Both the position numbers and the translations under genes were made by a program. Below are positions 1 through 9,652 of a DNA stretch of 10,210 nt, in pieces. The notes under the pieces were generated by a model. The model worked only from the letters and a program-made list of their open reading frames with translations, did not search any database and was not told where the DNA came from. The number at the start of each line of letters is the position of its first letter. Within the stretch, counting starts at the first letter, position 1. The stretch is taken from positions 1 to 10,210 of the forward strand of contig DIEZ01000078.1 in NCBI GenBank assembly GCA_002418885.1, in the 5' to 3' direction. Origin of the DNA: Syntrophaceae bacterium UBA5761. Its GTDB lineage: Bacteria; Desulfobacterota; Syntrophia; Syntrophales; UBA4778.

Positions 1-23
1 AGTTGTGAATATTTTCATATAAA

Positions 24-190
24 CTGAATCACCTTCGGCTATAAGCCGAAGGGTTCAGCGGTCGCGTCGAATGAATTCGACTTATACGCGACCGCTTGGT
101 GGAGCGGTTTTTATTGGCTTGTCCCTTTGGGACTTCGCCAAAACTTCACTTCGCCTAAAGGCGAGGGATTTCCACCATCCCCGTAGGGGA
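24..190 (+). promoter_or_regulatory. Hairpin-rich leader upstream of the DUF1460-like gene
   Basis: At least six inverted repeats follow each other here. CCTTCGGCT (32-40) pairs with AGCCGAAGG (44-52), extended by CTGAA (24-28) with TTCAG (54-58). AGCGGTCGCGT (57-67) pairs with ACGCGACCGCT (86-96), with an inner GTCGAA/TTCGAC palindrome (66-81). ACCGCT (91-96) can also pair with AGCGGT (103-108). Short hairpins follow: GTCCC-TTT-GGGAC (121-133), TCGCC-TAAA-GGCGA (151-164) and TCCCC-GTA-GGGGA (178-190). The region lies just before the plus-strand gene at 208, so it could be its structured 5' leader. It could equally be the 3' end of an upstream transcript outside the window. I see no convincing sigma-70 promoter in it and do not recognise a known riboswitch. 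Confidence 0.5.
91..112 (+). terminator. Intrinsic terminator
   Basis: ACCGCT (91-96) pairs with AGCGGT (103-108) over a TGGTGG loop, and a run of T follows to 112. This is the classical stem plus U-tract on the plus strand. It could end an upstream gene outside the window. It could also be the terminating half of an attenuator, because its 5' arm is also the 3' arm of the larger hairpin at 57-96 and the two folds exclude each other. Confidence 0.55.
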
Positions 191-207
191 CATTAATTAA
201 GTCTGGT

Positions 208-1032
208 ATGACCTTTTTGAGCTTTTTACGAGAGCGCCATCGTTTGTTATCAAGAGCGGGCGTGCGCTGCGCGCCGTCAGCGGCATTATTCTTTATCATT
301 TTTAGTCTCTTTTCCCTCATACCATCTCTGATTCATGCCTTTACCGACAATGAGGTGGCACGTCTCCAATCAATCGTCCGGGATCGAGACGCCGGAGAGA
401 GGATCGCCTTCTGGGCGGAGCAATTCGTCGGCACGCCTTACGACCGAGACCCGCAGGGAGAATACGTGTCAAGGCGGGTGGTGGTTTCCGACGAGCGGGT
501 GGACTGTATGTACCACGTCTTCCGGTCGCTGGAGCTTGCCCTTGCCGATACGCCTGCAGATGCCGTTAAGGTGGCGTTGGACAAACGTTTCCGCACGAAG
601 GGAGTTATGGAAGGGGGCGTTGTGATGAATTACGAAGACCGGTTTGAGTACGGCGAAGACATGATAGACAGCGGGAAATGGGGAGAGGAGGTCACCGCTT
701 CGGTGGGTATAACGAAGACGATCAATGGTACGCGGGGTAAAGGGCCTGTCGAGATACTCTCGACGGAAGAACTCCGTCGCAGAACCGGCCGACTCAGGAG
801 CGGAGATTTCGTTTTTTTCATCAAAAACCCGAAAAAGAGAACCCGACATGAGTTTGTGGGTCACATCGGGATAGTAAAAGTGGAGAATGGAGACGGCGGA
901 CGGAGCGATAAGGTGTACCTCATCCACGCAAAGGGAACGAAGAAGAAAGGCGGAGTCGTGAGGAAGGTGCTGCTCGAAGATTGCCTGTGGAAGACGTCGC
1001 ACATCGGCGCACGAATCACCAGGTACCCGTAG
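208..1032 (+). CDS. Exported DUF1460 / NlpC-P60-like cell-wall amidase family protein
   Basis: This is a protein of 274 residues. A basic N-terminus is followed by a hydrophobic stretch (about residues 25-43, ALFFIIFSLFSLIPSLI) that reads as a signal peptide or membrane anchor, so it probably acts in the periplasm. The core resembles the DUF1460 branch of the NlpC/P60 papain-like fold: GERIAFWAEQFVGTPY (63-78), a candidate nucleophile in VDC (Cys100), a late LRSGDFVFF segment (197-204), and a GHIGIV histidine (His219) followed by YLIHA (His240). Family members cleave peptidoglycan peptides or act as amidases; the substrate here is unknown. The usual DCTTFVE context of the cysteine is changed to DCMYHVF, so activity is not certain. 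The ATG at 208 has only a weak ribosome binding site. The gene runs into the convergent operon with only 19 bases between stops. Confidence 0.65.
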   Translation: MTFLSFLRERHRLLSRAGVRCAPSAALFFIIFSLFSLIPSLIHAFTDNEVARLQSIVRDRDAGERIAFWAEQFVGTPYDRDPQGEYVSRRVVVSDERVDCMYHVFRSLELALADTPADAVKVALDKRFRTKGVMEGGVVMNYEDRFEYGEDMIDSGKWGEEVTASVGITKTINGTRGKGPVEILSTEELRRRTGRLRSGDFVFFIKNPKKRTRHEFVGHIGIVKVENGDGGRSDKVYLIHAKGTKKKGGVVRKVLLEDCLWKTSHIGARITRYP

Positions 1033-1051
1033 CGCCGGAGATTAAAACCGC

Positions 1052-1984
1052 CTAATCTTCGCAAGGTTTCTCGTAGAGTTTGCCTTCAAGCCAACGTTTG
1101 ACGAAGAGCTCTGTGATGCGGATATCGATACCGGTACCCGGAACCGCCGCCTTGATGTCCGCCATGGTTCTTCCTGCCTCCGTGCCCAGACCGAGAACGG
1201 CATAGATTTTGGCACTCTGCTCCCAGTACTTGACCGCTTTTGCTCGTTCTCCAATTTCTAAATAGGCCCGGCCGATACCCCTCAGGTTGTCGGCCATTCC
1301 CCGGTAGAAACCCTCTTCGCGGTCGGCCCTGAGCGCCGCCTCGAAGAATGCCACCGCGTCCTTGTAACGCTTTGTTTCGATCATGAGGTTGCCCAAGGCG
1401 GAATTGACCGTCGCGAGGGACGAACTATCCGGTCCCGCCGCCTTCAGGGCCTCTGTCAACACTTTTTCGGCGTCGGCATAGGCTTTCTTTTTAGTCAGGA
1501 GAACCCCCCTGTTGTTCAACAAGGGGAGGAAGGAAGATCCGCCCGGTCTCTTCGCGACATCGTCGAGTATCGCCTCTGCCTGGTCGAGCCAGCCCAGGTC
1601 GACCAAAACCGCCGCCTTGTTGCAGAGTGCCTGCATCTCCCCAGCCTCGCTTCCGAGGTCCCGGTAGATCTCGATGGTTTTGTCGAAGCACGCCAAAGCG
1701 CTTTCCGGGTCCCCTGTAGCCCGGTATACAGTGCCGAGGTTATTGAGACTCATGGCCACACCTTCCATCTGGTTGGAGGCGGTGTAGAGCTCATGAGACC
1801 TGAAGAAGTGTTCGAAGGCCTGTTTATAGCAGCCTTTTTTGTAAGAGGTGCTTCCCTCGATTATCTGTTCGGTGCCCGCCTCGAGATGGGGAGGCGTAAC
1901 TTTTACCGGTTTACCGCCGCCGCACGCCGTCACGGCGACGGCTGCGCCAAAAATCGTCATGAAGATAAAGGAGATGCTTCTCAT
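1052..1984 (-). CDS. TPR-repeat lipoprotein, last gene of the Mla-like operon
   Basis: The protein has 310 residues. The N-terminus is a lipoprotein signal ending in a VTAC lipobox with Cys21 as the lipidated residue, then a GGG linker. The remainder is helical tetratricopeptide repeats at roughly 40-73, 76-109, 116-147, 155-183, 192-225 and 232-264. Typical TPR positions are visible, for example NNLGTVYRATGDPESALACF (81-100) and GNLMIETKRYKDAVAFFEAAL (start about 198). TPR proteins are protein-binding scaffolds, so it probably sits in the periplasm on the inner or outer membrane and contacts other proteins. It begins 7 bases after the mlaD-like stop, so it is almost certainly cotranscribed and may be an accessory part of the transporter. 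No enzymatic domain is visible, and its partner is unknown. Confidence 0.8.
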   Translation of the reverse strand: MRSISFIFMTIFGAAVAVTACGGGKPVKVTPPHLEAGTEQIIEGSTSYKKGCYKQAFEHFFRSHELYTASNQMEGVAMSLNNLGTVYRATGDPESALACFDKTIEIYRDLGSEAGEMQALCNKAAVLVDLGWLDQAEAILDDVAKRPGGSSFLPLLNNRGVLLTKKKAYADAEKVLTEALKAAGPDSSSLATVNSALGNLMIETKRYKDAVAFFEAALRADREEGFYRGMADNLRGIGRAYLEIGERAKAVKYWEQSAKIYAVLGLGTEAGRTMADIKAAVPGTGIDIRITELFVKRWLEGKLYEKPCED

Positions 1985-1991
1985 CGGCGGC

Positions 1992-2864
1992 TCACTTTCT
2001 CAGGCCGGCGTCCGTCGCCTCGCCCTTTGGTTCCGGGGGCAGACTGGGCTTTATGAAGGGATTCTGCTGGACGGCCTGGACGACACTGTCGATCCTCTTC
2101 ACTCCCTGGCGGATCTCACTGACGCCCCGTTTGACGGACGTCGTTATCTGCGGAACATCCTGGCTTCCGTTCTCGATGTTTGCCAGTATTTTGTCGACCC
2201 TGTCGAGTTCCGCGTAGACCTTTTCGAGCAACGTCCTGGTCTTCAGGAGTTCACCTACGTTACCCTTACCTTCGTTTATGTCACGGGTTACGCCTTCGAC
2301 GTGCGAGAGGATGTTGTTGATGTTGTTCAAGGCGATGAAAAGCGGACCTTCGGGGTCACTCAGCTTGGAGGCCAAGGCGGAGAGGTCCTGTGCGGCCGCC
2401 ACCACCTTCTTCGCCGTTTCCTCGATCTTGAATTCAGCGAGGATGTCGTCTATGGACTTCTTGGCCTGAGACGGGATCTCAGCGCCCTCCTCCAGATGCG
2501 GCGCCTCGGGTGAGCCGGCTTTTATGGAGACGTACTCGGACCCGATGAACGTAGGGCTCTCCACCATGGCGATGGAATTTTTCCTGATGCGAGGGGCGTA
2601 TTCCTCCAGGATCAAGAGTTTTACCCGAACCCTATCCTCGTAAAGTGTGATCTTTTCTACCTTGCCGATGTCGGCCTTCGACATCTTGACCGGGGCGCCC
2701 TCCTTCAGGTTGTAAGACTCCTTGAAGAACGTGTAGTAAGTCACGTAAGTCTTGAACCAGTCTTTGCCGCGCCCGATGATGACCACGGAGACGAGCATAA
2801 GTATTACGATGGCGAACATAAAGACGCCTACGATCTTTTCCTGTCTTCTGAAGCTTAGTTCCAT
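1992..2864 (-). CDS. mlaD: MlaD-family (MCE domain) lipid transport substrate-binding protein
   Basis: The protein has 290 residues. A short cytoplasmic start is followed by one membrane helix (about 12-30, VGVFMFAIVILMLVSVVII) and a periplasmic MCE domain at about 39-120, with the family-typical YNLKEGAPVKMSKADIGKVEKI region (starting 51) and FIGSEYVSI (106-114). The C-terminal half is long and helical, rich in heptad-like hydrophobic spacing, as in longer MlaD/Mce proteins that form a tunnel or needle. It ends with a Pro-rich stretch near 272-280. MCE proteins form hexamers that pass phospholipids or other hydrophobic molecules between membranes. It is 13 bases from the ATPase-like gene upstream and 7 from the TPR lipoprotein downstream. 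The exact lipid and the direction of transport cannot be told from sequence. Confidence 0.88.
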   Translation of the reverse strand: MELSFRRQEKIVGVFMFAIVILMLVSVVIIGRGKDWFKTYVTYYTFFKESYNLKEGAPVKMSKADIGKVEKITLYEDRVRVKLLILEEYAPRIRKNSIAMVESPTFIGSEYVSIKAGSPEAPHLEEGAEIPSQAKKSIDDILAEFKIEETAKKVVAAAQDLSALASKLSDPEGPLFIALNNINNILSHVEGVTRDINEGKGNVGELLKTRTLLEKVYAELDRVDKILANIENGSQDVPQITTSVKRGVSEIRQGVKRIDSVVQAVQQNPFIKPSLPPEPKGEATDAGLRK

Positions 2865-2877
2865 ATACCACCCATCG

Positions 2878-3585
2878 TCATTTCATAACGGGAGTTTTGT
2901 CGTTGAAAGTCCCCGGTGAAAAAGGGAATGACTCCAGTTTTCCATCCGCGATCCGGACCACCCTGTTGGCGACGTCGCGTATGAACTCTTCATCAGCCGA
3001 CTGGAATGCGACCGGTGTCCCACCGTGAATAATGTTGGTCAGGATCTTCTTGAAAAGCTCGAATATCCGGAATCCCATGAAATCCCGGGGTCGTTCCACC
3101 AAGAGGACCTCTGGTTTTTTCCCCAGTTCGCGGATGATGCCGGCGATCCGCCTGTCACCCGGGGAGACCTGCGCCGGTCGCAGATGTAATTTATTCATCA
3201 GTTGAAAGTGTCGGCAGAGTTCGGCCATATCATCGGGAAGCTCCTCTGACAGCGTGTCTTCGAAGTACGTTTTCAAGAGGAGCAGGTTGTCCAGGAGCGT
3301 CCTGTTGCTGATCAACGCCAAATCGGGCGATATGTACCCGATCTTCCTCTTGATGGGCAAGAGGTGTCGATAATCGGAAAAATCCAGGGCCTCACCTCTG
3401 TACCGGTAGACGCCCTGCAGCGGTGCCTCGAGCGTCGCGAGGGCCCTCAGAAAAAGTTGCCCATCGTCGTCACCCGCATTGATGTAACATACATCTCCTT
3501 CGGACAAAGAGAAGTCGAATCGGTAAATTCCTCTTCCGTTCCCGAAGGGGTTTAACGAATAATCAGTCAATTCGATGAGTTTCAC
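2878..3585 (-). CDS. MlaF-position ABC ATPase-like protein with eroded catalytic motifs
   Basis: The 235-residue protein sits where the MlaF ATPase gene is expected, 12 bases after the permease gene. It starts with GTG behind an AGAGG site. The order of an ABC nucleotide-binding domain is recognisable but every catalytic element is changed. The Walker A region reads AGDDDGQLFLRAL (37-49), with Gln43 for the essential Lys and Leu44 for Ser/Thr. The Q-loop region IGYISP has Pro87 for Gln. The signature is VSPGD (140-144) instead of LSGGQ. Walker B is LLVERP (161-166), with Arg165 where the catalytic Glu belongs. The switch His is replaced by Ser196 in AFQSADEE. The reading frame is intact and hydrophobic fold positions are kept, so this is a maintained pseudo-ATPase rather than a broken gene. 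It may be a structural partner of MlaE, with energy from another ATPase. Confidence 0.75.
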   Translation of the reverse strand: MKLIELTDYSLNPFGNGRGIYRFDFSLSEGDVCYINAGDDDGQLFLRALATLEAPLQGVYRYRGEALDFSDYRHLLPIKRKIGYISPDLALISNRTLLDNLLLLKTYFEDTLSEELPDDMAELCRHFQLMNKLHLRPAQVSPGDRRIAGIIRELGKKPEVLLVERPRDFMGFRIFELFKKILTNIIHGGTPVAFQSADEEFIRDVANRVVRIADGKLESFPFSPGTFNDKTPVMK

Positions 3586-3597
3586 CGTGCCTCTTCG

Positions 3598-4386
3598 TTA
3601 CATGTAGAATACGGCGGAAACGAAAATGTTTATCACCAGACAGTAGAACAGGCAGTCAACAGCCGCCCGTGACGTCGCCACGGGGATGTCGGTAACCGAC
3701 CGTTGGACCGAAAAACCTCTGTACATGGTCGCGACGGTGATGGCGATGCCGAAGAAGATTCCTTTTGCGATGCCGACGACCAGGTCGGCCTCGGTCATCG
3801 CCTTCGCTATTTGGTCCATGAAGTCGCCCAGAGGGACGTCGGTCATCAACCAGACGACGGCATAGCCGCCGAGAATGGCCGCCAGGTCGAAGACGACGAA
3901 GAGACAGAGGATCGCAGACGTTATGCCTATGAGACGCGGCGGGCAGATGATATGAACCGGGTCGATCCCGGCCATTTCGATTGACTCCATCTCGTTCAGA
4001 ACCTTCATGTAGCCGGTTTCGATTGTCACTGCCGTGGCCGACCGAAGGATGACCACGAGGGCGGTGATCAGCGGACCGAACTCCCTCACGACGAGGATGA
4101 CAGTGACCTTGCCGAGGTCGTACTCACTCGAAACCTGGGCGAGCTGGATGATGACCATCGTGCCGATGATCAGCGCGACGGGGACCACCACGTAGAGGGC
4201 CTGGACGGCTGTAAAGTATATCTGCTCGACGATAATCCGGTTTAAGTACCGTCTGCCCGCAGGCGGTCTTCTGACAAGAAGGCCGACGATCCGGTAAGCG
4301 AAGGCGCAGAGGTCGAGAAGGTGATTAACGCGCCGGATGGTCTCACGGCCGACTTTCCCAAAAAACCGGCCAAGTGACAACGACAT
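3598..4386 (-). CDS. mlaE: MlaE-family ABC permease
   Basis: This is a membrane protein of 262 residues, close to the usual length of the MlaE/YrbE family. After an amphipathic N-terminal region it has hydrophobic segments at about 56-82, 95-118, 150-181, 203-221 and 244-262. The family hallmark is present at 99-143: VVREFGPLITALVVILRSAT, then ETGYMKVLNEMESIEMAGIDPV, which corresponds to the cytoplasmic coupling region contacting the ATPase. The C-terminal YRGFSV (222-227) is also typical. MlaE dimers form the inner-membrane core that moves lipid between the membrane and the MCE ring. This is the first gene of the minus-strand operon. A good ribosome binding site (GGAGAG) lies 8 bases before the ATG. 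The usual RVGSA motif is altered to RSATA, in line with the divergence of its ATPase partner. Confidence 0.88.
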   Translation of the reverse strand: MSLSLGRFFGKVGRETIRRVNHLLDLCAFAYRIVGLLVRRPPAGRRYLNRIIVEQIYFTAVQALYVVVPVALIIGTMVIIQLAQVSSEYDLGKVTVILVVREFGPLITALVVILRSATAVTIETGYMKVLNEMESIEMAGIDPVHIICPPRLIGITSAILCLFVVFDLAAILGGYAVVWLMTDVPLGDFMDQIAKAMTEADLVVGIAKGIFFGIAITVATMYRGFSVQRSVTDIPVATSRAAVDCLFYCLVINIFVSAVFYM

Positions 4387-4612
4387 AAAAACTTCTCTCC
4401 ACTGAGGGGGAATCAGTTACTCCCGAGTGTGTTTTTGCAAAGCAATCGTTGAGAAACGTAGACAATTCCCTCAACTAAATCAAGCCAAATCTGAAAAACT
4501 TCATGAATCTTGGCGGGTTCAAGCCGGATTCTGCGCCGCCGCTTCGGCGACGAAACCCCCTGCTCTCCCATCGCTCTTTGACTACCGGTTGCGGTTGGAC
4601 CCGGCGTTCGCC
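4387..4612. other. Divergent intergenic region between mlaE-like gene and hrpA
   Basis: This stretch separates divergent genes and must hold the start signals of the minus-strand operon. The half near the permease gene (about 4430-4510) is AT-rich; the other half is GC-rich and contains a CGCCG/CGGCG hairpin near 4535-4547. Short open frames exist on both strands (for example 4619-4413 minus) but they lack family resemblance and I do not call them genes. A weak minus-strand promoter-like pair, TTGATT and TACGTT with 17 bases between, can be read near 4450-4485, but it is too poor to annotate on its own. Confidence 0.4.
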
Positions 4613-4641
4613 TTGACACCGACAGCCGTATCCCATAAAAT
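4613..4641 (+). promoter_or_regulatory. Sigma-70 promoter of hrpA
   Basis: TTGACA (4613-4618) and TAAAAT (4636-4641) are separated by exactly 17 bases: a perfect -35 box and a five-of-six -10 box. Transcription would start near 4648, about 23 bases before the TTG start of hrpA. That is a short leader and supports the chosen start. Confidence 0.75.
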
Positions 4642-4670
4642 CTCTCAAAATCTATGGTTAGAGGCTTTTT

Positions 4671-8438
<3,768 letters not shown>

Positions 8439-8443
8439 ACATC

Positions 8444-8522
8444 TGTAGGGGCGATTCGCGAACCATCGGGCGGTTCTCGAACCGCCCCTACACGAACCCC
8501 CGTACAACGAACCGCCCGTACC
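8444..8522. repeat. Cluster of a 15-base GC-rich motif in inverted and tandem direct copies
   Basis: TGTAGGGGCG (8444-8453) and CGCCCCTACA (8483-8492) are perfect inverted ends. Inside them GGGCGGTTC (8468-8476) pairs with GAACCGCCC (8479-8487), so the hairpin may also terminate hrpA transcription, although no T run follows. The motif CGAACCGCCCCTACA then continues as three head-to-tail copies of exactly 15 bases (8478-8492, 8493-8507, 8508-8522) with a few changes. The inverted first copy is 8444-8458. The same core recurs at 9053-9080 on the far side of the selenoprotein gene. This looks like a dispersed intergenic palindromic repeat family. Confidence 0.7.
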
Positions 8523-8523
8523 A

Positions 8524-8552
8524 TTGACAATCACACCGACAGTGTTTATCCT
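8524..8552 (+). promoter_or_regulatory. Probable sigma-70 promoter of the HesB-like selenoprotein gene
   Basis: A perfect TTGACA (8524-8529) lies 17 bases upstream of TATCCT (8547-8552, four of six). It starts directly after the tandem repeats. Transcription from about 8559 would give a leader of some 170 bases that contains the inverted-repeat element at 8594-8691. Confidence 0.55.
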
Positions 8553-8593
8553 ATGGCGAAATAAAAGAGAGAACCTATGAAGAATTTTGCCCC

Positions 8594-8691
8594 TTTGTCA
8601 TACCAGCGAAAGTCGTGCTATGCCCTCAGGAGAGGGCGGGCAGCCATGTCGTCGGAGTACCCGCGGACCGTCAAAGGTCCGTCATGACAAA
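8594..8691. repeat. 98-base element with inverted ends in the selenoprotein leader
   Basis: TTTGTCAT (8594-8601) and ATGACAAA (8684-8691) are perfect 8-base inverted ends. Inside are a GCCCTC-AGGA-GAGGGC hairpin (about 8622-8637) and CGGACC...GGTCCG (8664-8681). The left end, GTCATACCAGCGAAAG, resembles the widespread GTCATACCCGCGAAAG class of dispersed palindromic bacterial repeats, so a decayed MITE-like element is the simplest reading. Because it would lie in the mRNA leader, a regulatory structure is the alternative. I recognise no known riboswitch. Confidence 0.5.
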
Positions 8692-8729
8692 TCCGGGTCG
8701 TTGTTCAAAGGTCTCAAAAGGAGGGCAGC

Positions 8730-9041
8730 ATGTTTGAACTGACGGACAAAGCGAGTGAGATGCTCCAGGAGTACTTCAAGGACAGGGAAGTCTTACCTTC
8801 CATCCGCCTCTTCCTCAGCGAGGGTGGCTGATCCGGGCCCGTCATGGGGCTGGCTCTGGACGAGCTCCAGGAAGGCGACGAGGTATTCAAGGAAAAAGGT
8901 TTCACCTTCATGATCAACAGGGAACTTCTGGAAGAGGTGAAACCGATAAAGGTCGATTTCATCGAGACGCCGACGGGGTCTGGTTACTACGTCACGGCCA
9001 ACCTGGCCTCCATCGGCTGTGGCTCATGCAGTTGCGGGTAG
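8730..9041 (+). CDS. HesB/IscA-like selenoprotein (Sec34 encoded by in-frame UGA)
   Basis: The ATG at 8730 follows a strong GGAGG site (8720-8724). The frame runs through a TGA at 8829-8831 to TAG, giving 103 residues if UGA is read as selenocysteine. Residues 1-33 (start MFELTDKASEMLQEYF) and 35-103 both match the HesB/IscA-like family, which shows that the TGA is not a true stop. The context SEGG-U-SGPVMGLALDE aligns the Sec with the conserved Cys of the GGCSGP motif (the first metal/Fe-S ligand of IscA, near Cys35). DGDEVF-like EGDEVF and IKVDF follow, and the C-terminus holds Cys97, Cys100 and Cys102. HesB-like selenoproteins are a known class in Sec-using bacteria; a role in Fe-S or metal handling or redox chemistry is inferred. 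A standard gene caller would report only 8844-9041. The gene has its own promoter and terminator. The alternative is a pseudogene with a nonsense mutation, which is less likely. Confidence 0.88.
8829..8853 (+). promoter_or_regulatory. Sec UGA codon with candidate bacterial SECIS hairpin
   Basis: Directly after TGA (8829-8831), CCGGGCCC (8833-8840) can pair with GGGGCTGG (8846-8853), with one G-G mismatch and one G-U pair. The loop GTCAT carries the GU that SelB usually recognises. The loop is about 10 bases from the UGA, nearer than in the best known cases. A second fold, with stem 8852-8856/8862-8866 and loop TGGAC, sits at a more usual distance but lacks GU. Confidence 0.5.
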
Positions 9042-9052
9042 GCCCGCGTGTT

Positions 9053-9088
9053 GTTGGGGCGGTTATCGAACCGCCCCAACGGGTTTTT
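9053..9088 (+). terminator. Strong intrinsic terminator after the selenoprotein gene
   Basis: GTTGGGGCGGTT (9053-9064) and AACCGCCCCAAC (9069-9080) form a perfect 12-bp stem with an ATCG loop, followed by GGG and five T. It lies 11 bases after the selenoprotein stop and between convergent genes, so it may block transcription from both sides, although only the plus strand has a T run. Its arms match the 15-base motif at 8444-8522. Confidence 0.8.
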
Positions 9089-9089
9089 C

Positions 9090-9575
9090 TTATTTTCTCC
9101 CCTTAAAAACGCATTGTTTCTGTTTTGCCATGATGGGGATGGCCACTTCTTCGGAAACCTGGTAAAGGTTCGCACCGTTCACGTTGACTACGACGGCGTT
9201 ATTCTCGCGCACCTCTTTTCCGATCACGTAGTGGATCTTCCCGGCGTCTACGTTGAACGTGGCATAATTATGCTTGTCGCAGTCACCCCAAAATGTATGC
9301 AGCCCGGGGGAGGTGAGTATACATTGATAGGCGTTCTCGTAACTTGCACCCACTACCTTCCCGTTGTCATAGACGTACCATCCCGCTAAATTCCCCGCAA
9401 AGGTATCGAAGAGAAAACATACCGTCCCTTTGTCGGGGCTCTTGACGATCTCTCTCGTCTCGACGTATTGCATTTCTCCCTCTTTTGGGATCGGCGTGAG
9501 CCTCAAACTCGGGCCGCAACCGGCAAGAAACGCCAAGACCGCCAACACAACGACCATCTTTCCCGCTCTGCCCAT
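9090..9575 (-). CDS. Small DUF2846-like lipoprotein
   Basis: From the ATG at 9575 the protein has 161 residues: MGRAGKMVVVLAVLAFLAGC is a clear lipoprotein signal with LAGC lipobox and Cys20. An AGGGGG site lies 6 bases upstream of this start. The frame is open back to 9719, but the longer version would bury the signal peptide and would overlap the likely promoter, so 9575 is preferred. The mature part, roughly 45-135, resembles DUF2846 domains: GTVCFLFD, then YVYDNGKVVG, SPGLHTFWGDCDKHNYATFNVDAGKIHYVIG, a beta-sandwich pattern with a PGxH turn. The function of the family is unknown; it is found on membrane-anchored or periplasmic proteins. Five further Cys residues are present in the mature part or near the C-terminus. 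It is a single gene convergent with the selenoprotein gene. Confidence 0.75.
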   Translation of the reverse strand: MGRAGKMVVVLAVLAFLAGCGPSLRLTPIPKEGEMQYVETREIVKSPDKGTVCFLFDTFAGNLAGWYVYDNGKVVGASYENAYQCILTSPGLHTFWGDCDKHNYATFNVDAGKIHYVIGKEVRENNAVVVNVNGANLYQVSEEVAIPIMAKQKQCVFKGRK

Positions 9576-9652
9576 TCTTTTCCCCCTTTCCTGAAAAACC
9601 TTCTTTCTCTTTGCCTTCGTCATGAATATGCAAGAATCCGCAGCAACTGTTC

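Noticed and set aside
111..320. 69-residue open frame on the minus strand over the leader hairpins
   Set aside because: Its codons are made of the hairpin arms and it overlaps the start of the plus-strand gene; no ribosome binding site or domain is seen.
4420..4612. Possible RNase P RNA end, because the minus strand reads CAGAATCCGGCTT
   Set aside because: The conserved GAGGAAAGTCCGGGC core and the other universal RNase P elements are absent and the region is too short.
4413..4619. Small open frame of 68 residues on the minus strand upstream of the permease gene
   Set aside because: No recognisable family and no good ribosome binding site; it overlaps the hrpA -35 region and probably is chance coding in an intergenic region.
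8844..9041. Separate 65-residue protein starting at ATG 8844
   Set aside because: This Met is codon 39 of the selenoprotein; there is no ribosome binding site before it, and the family domain extends upstream through the UGA.
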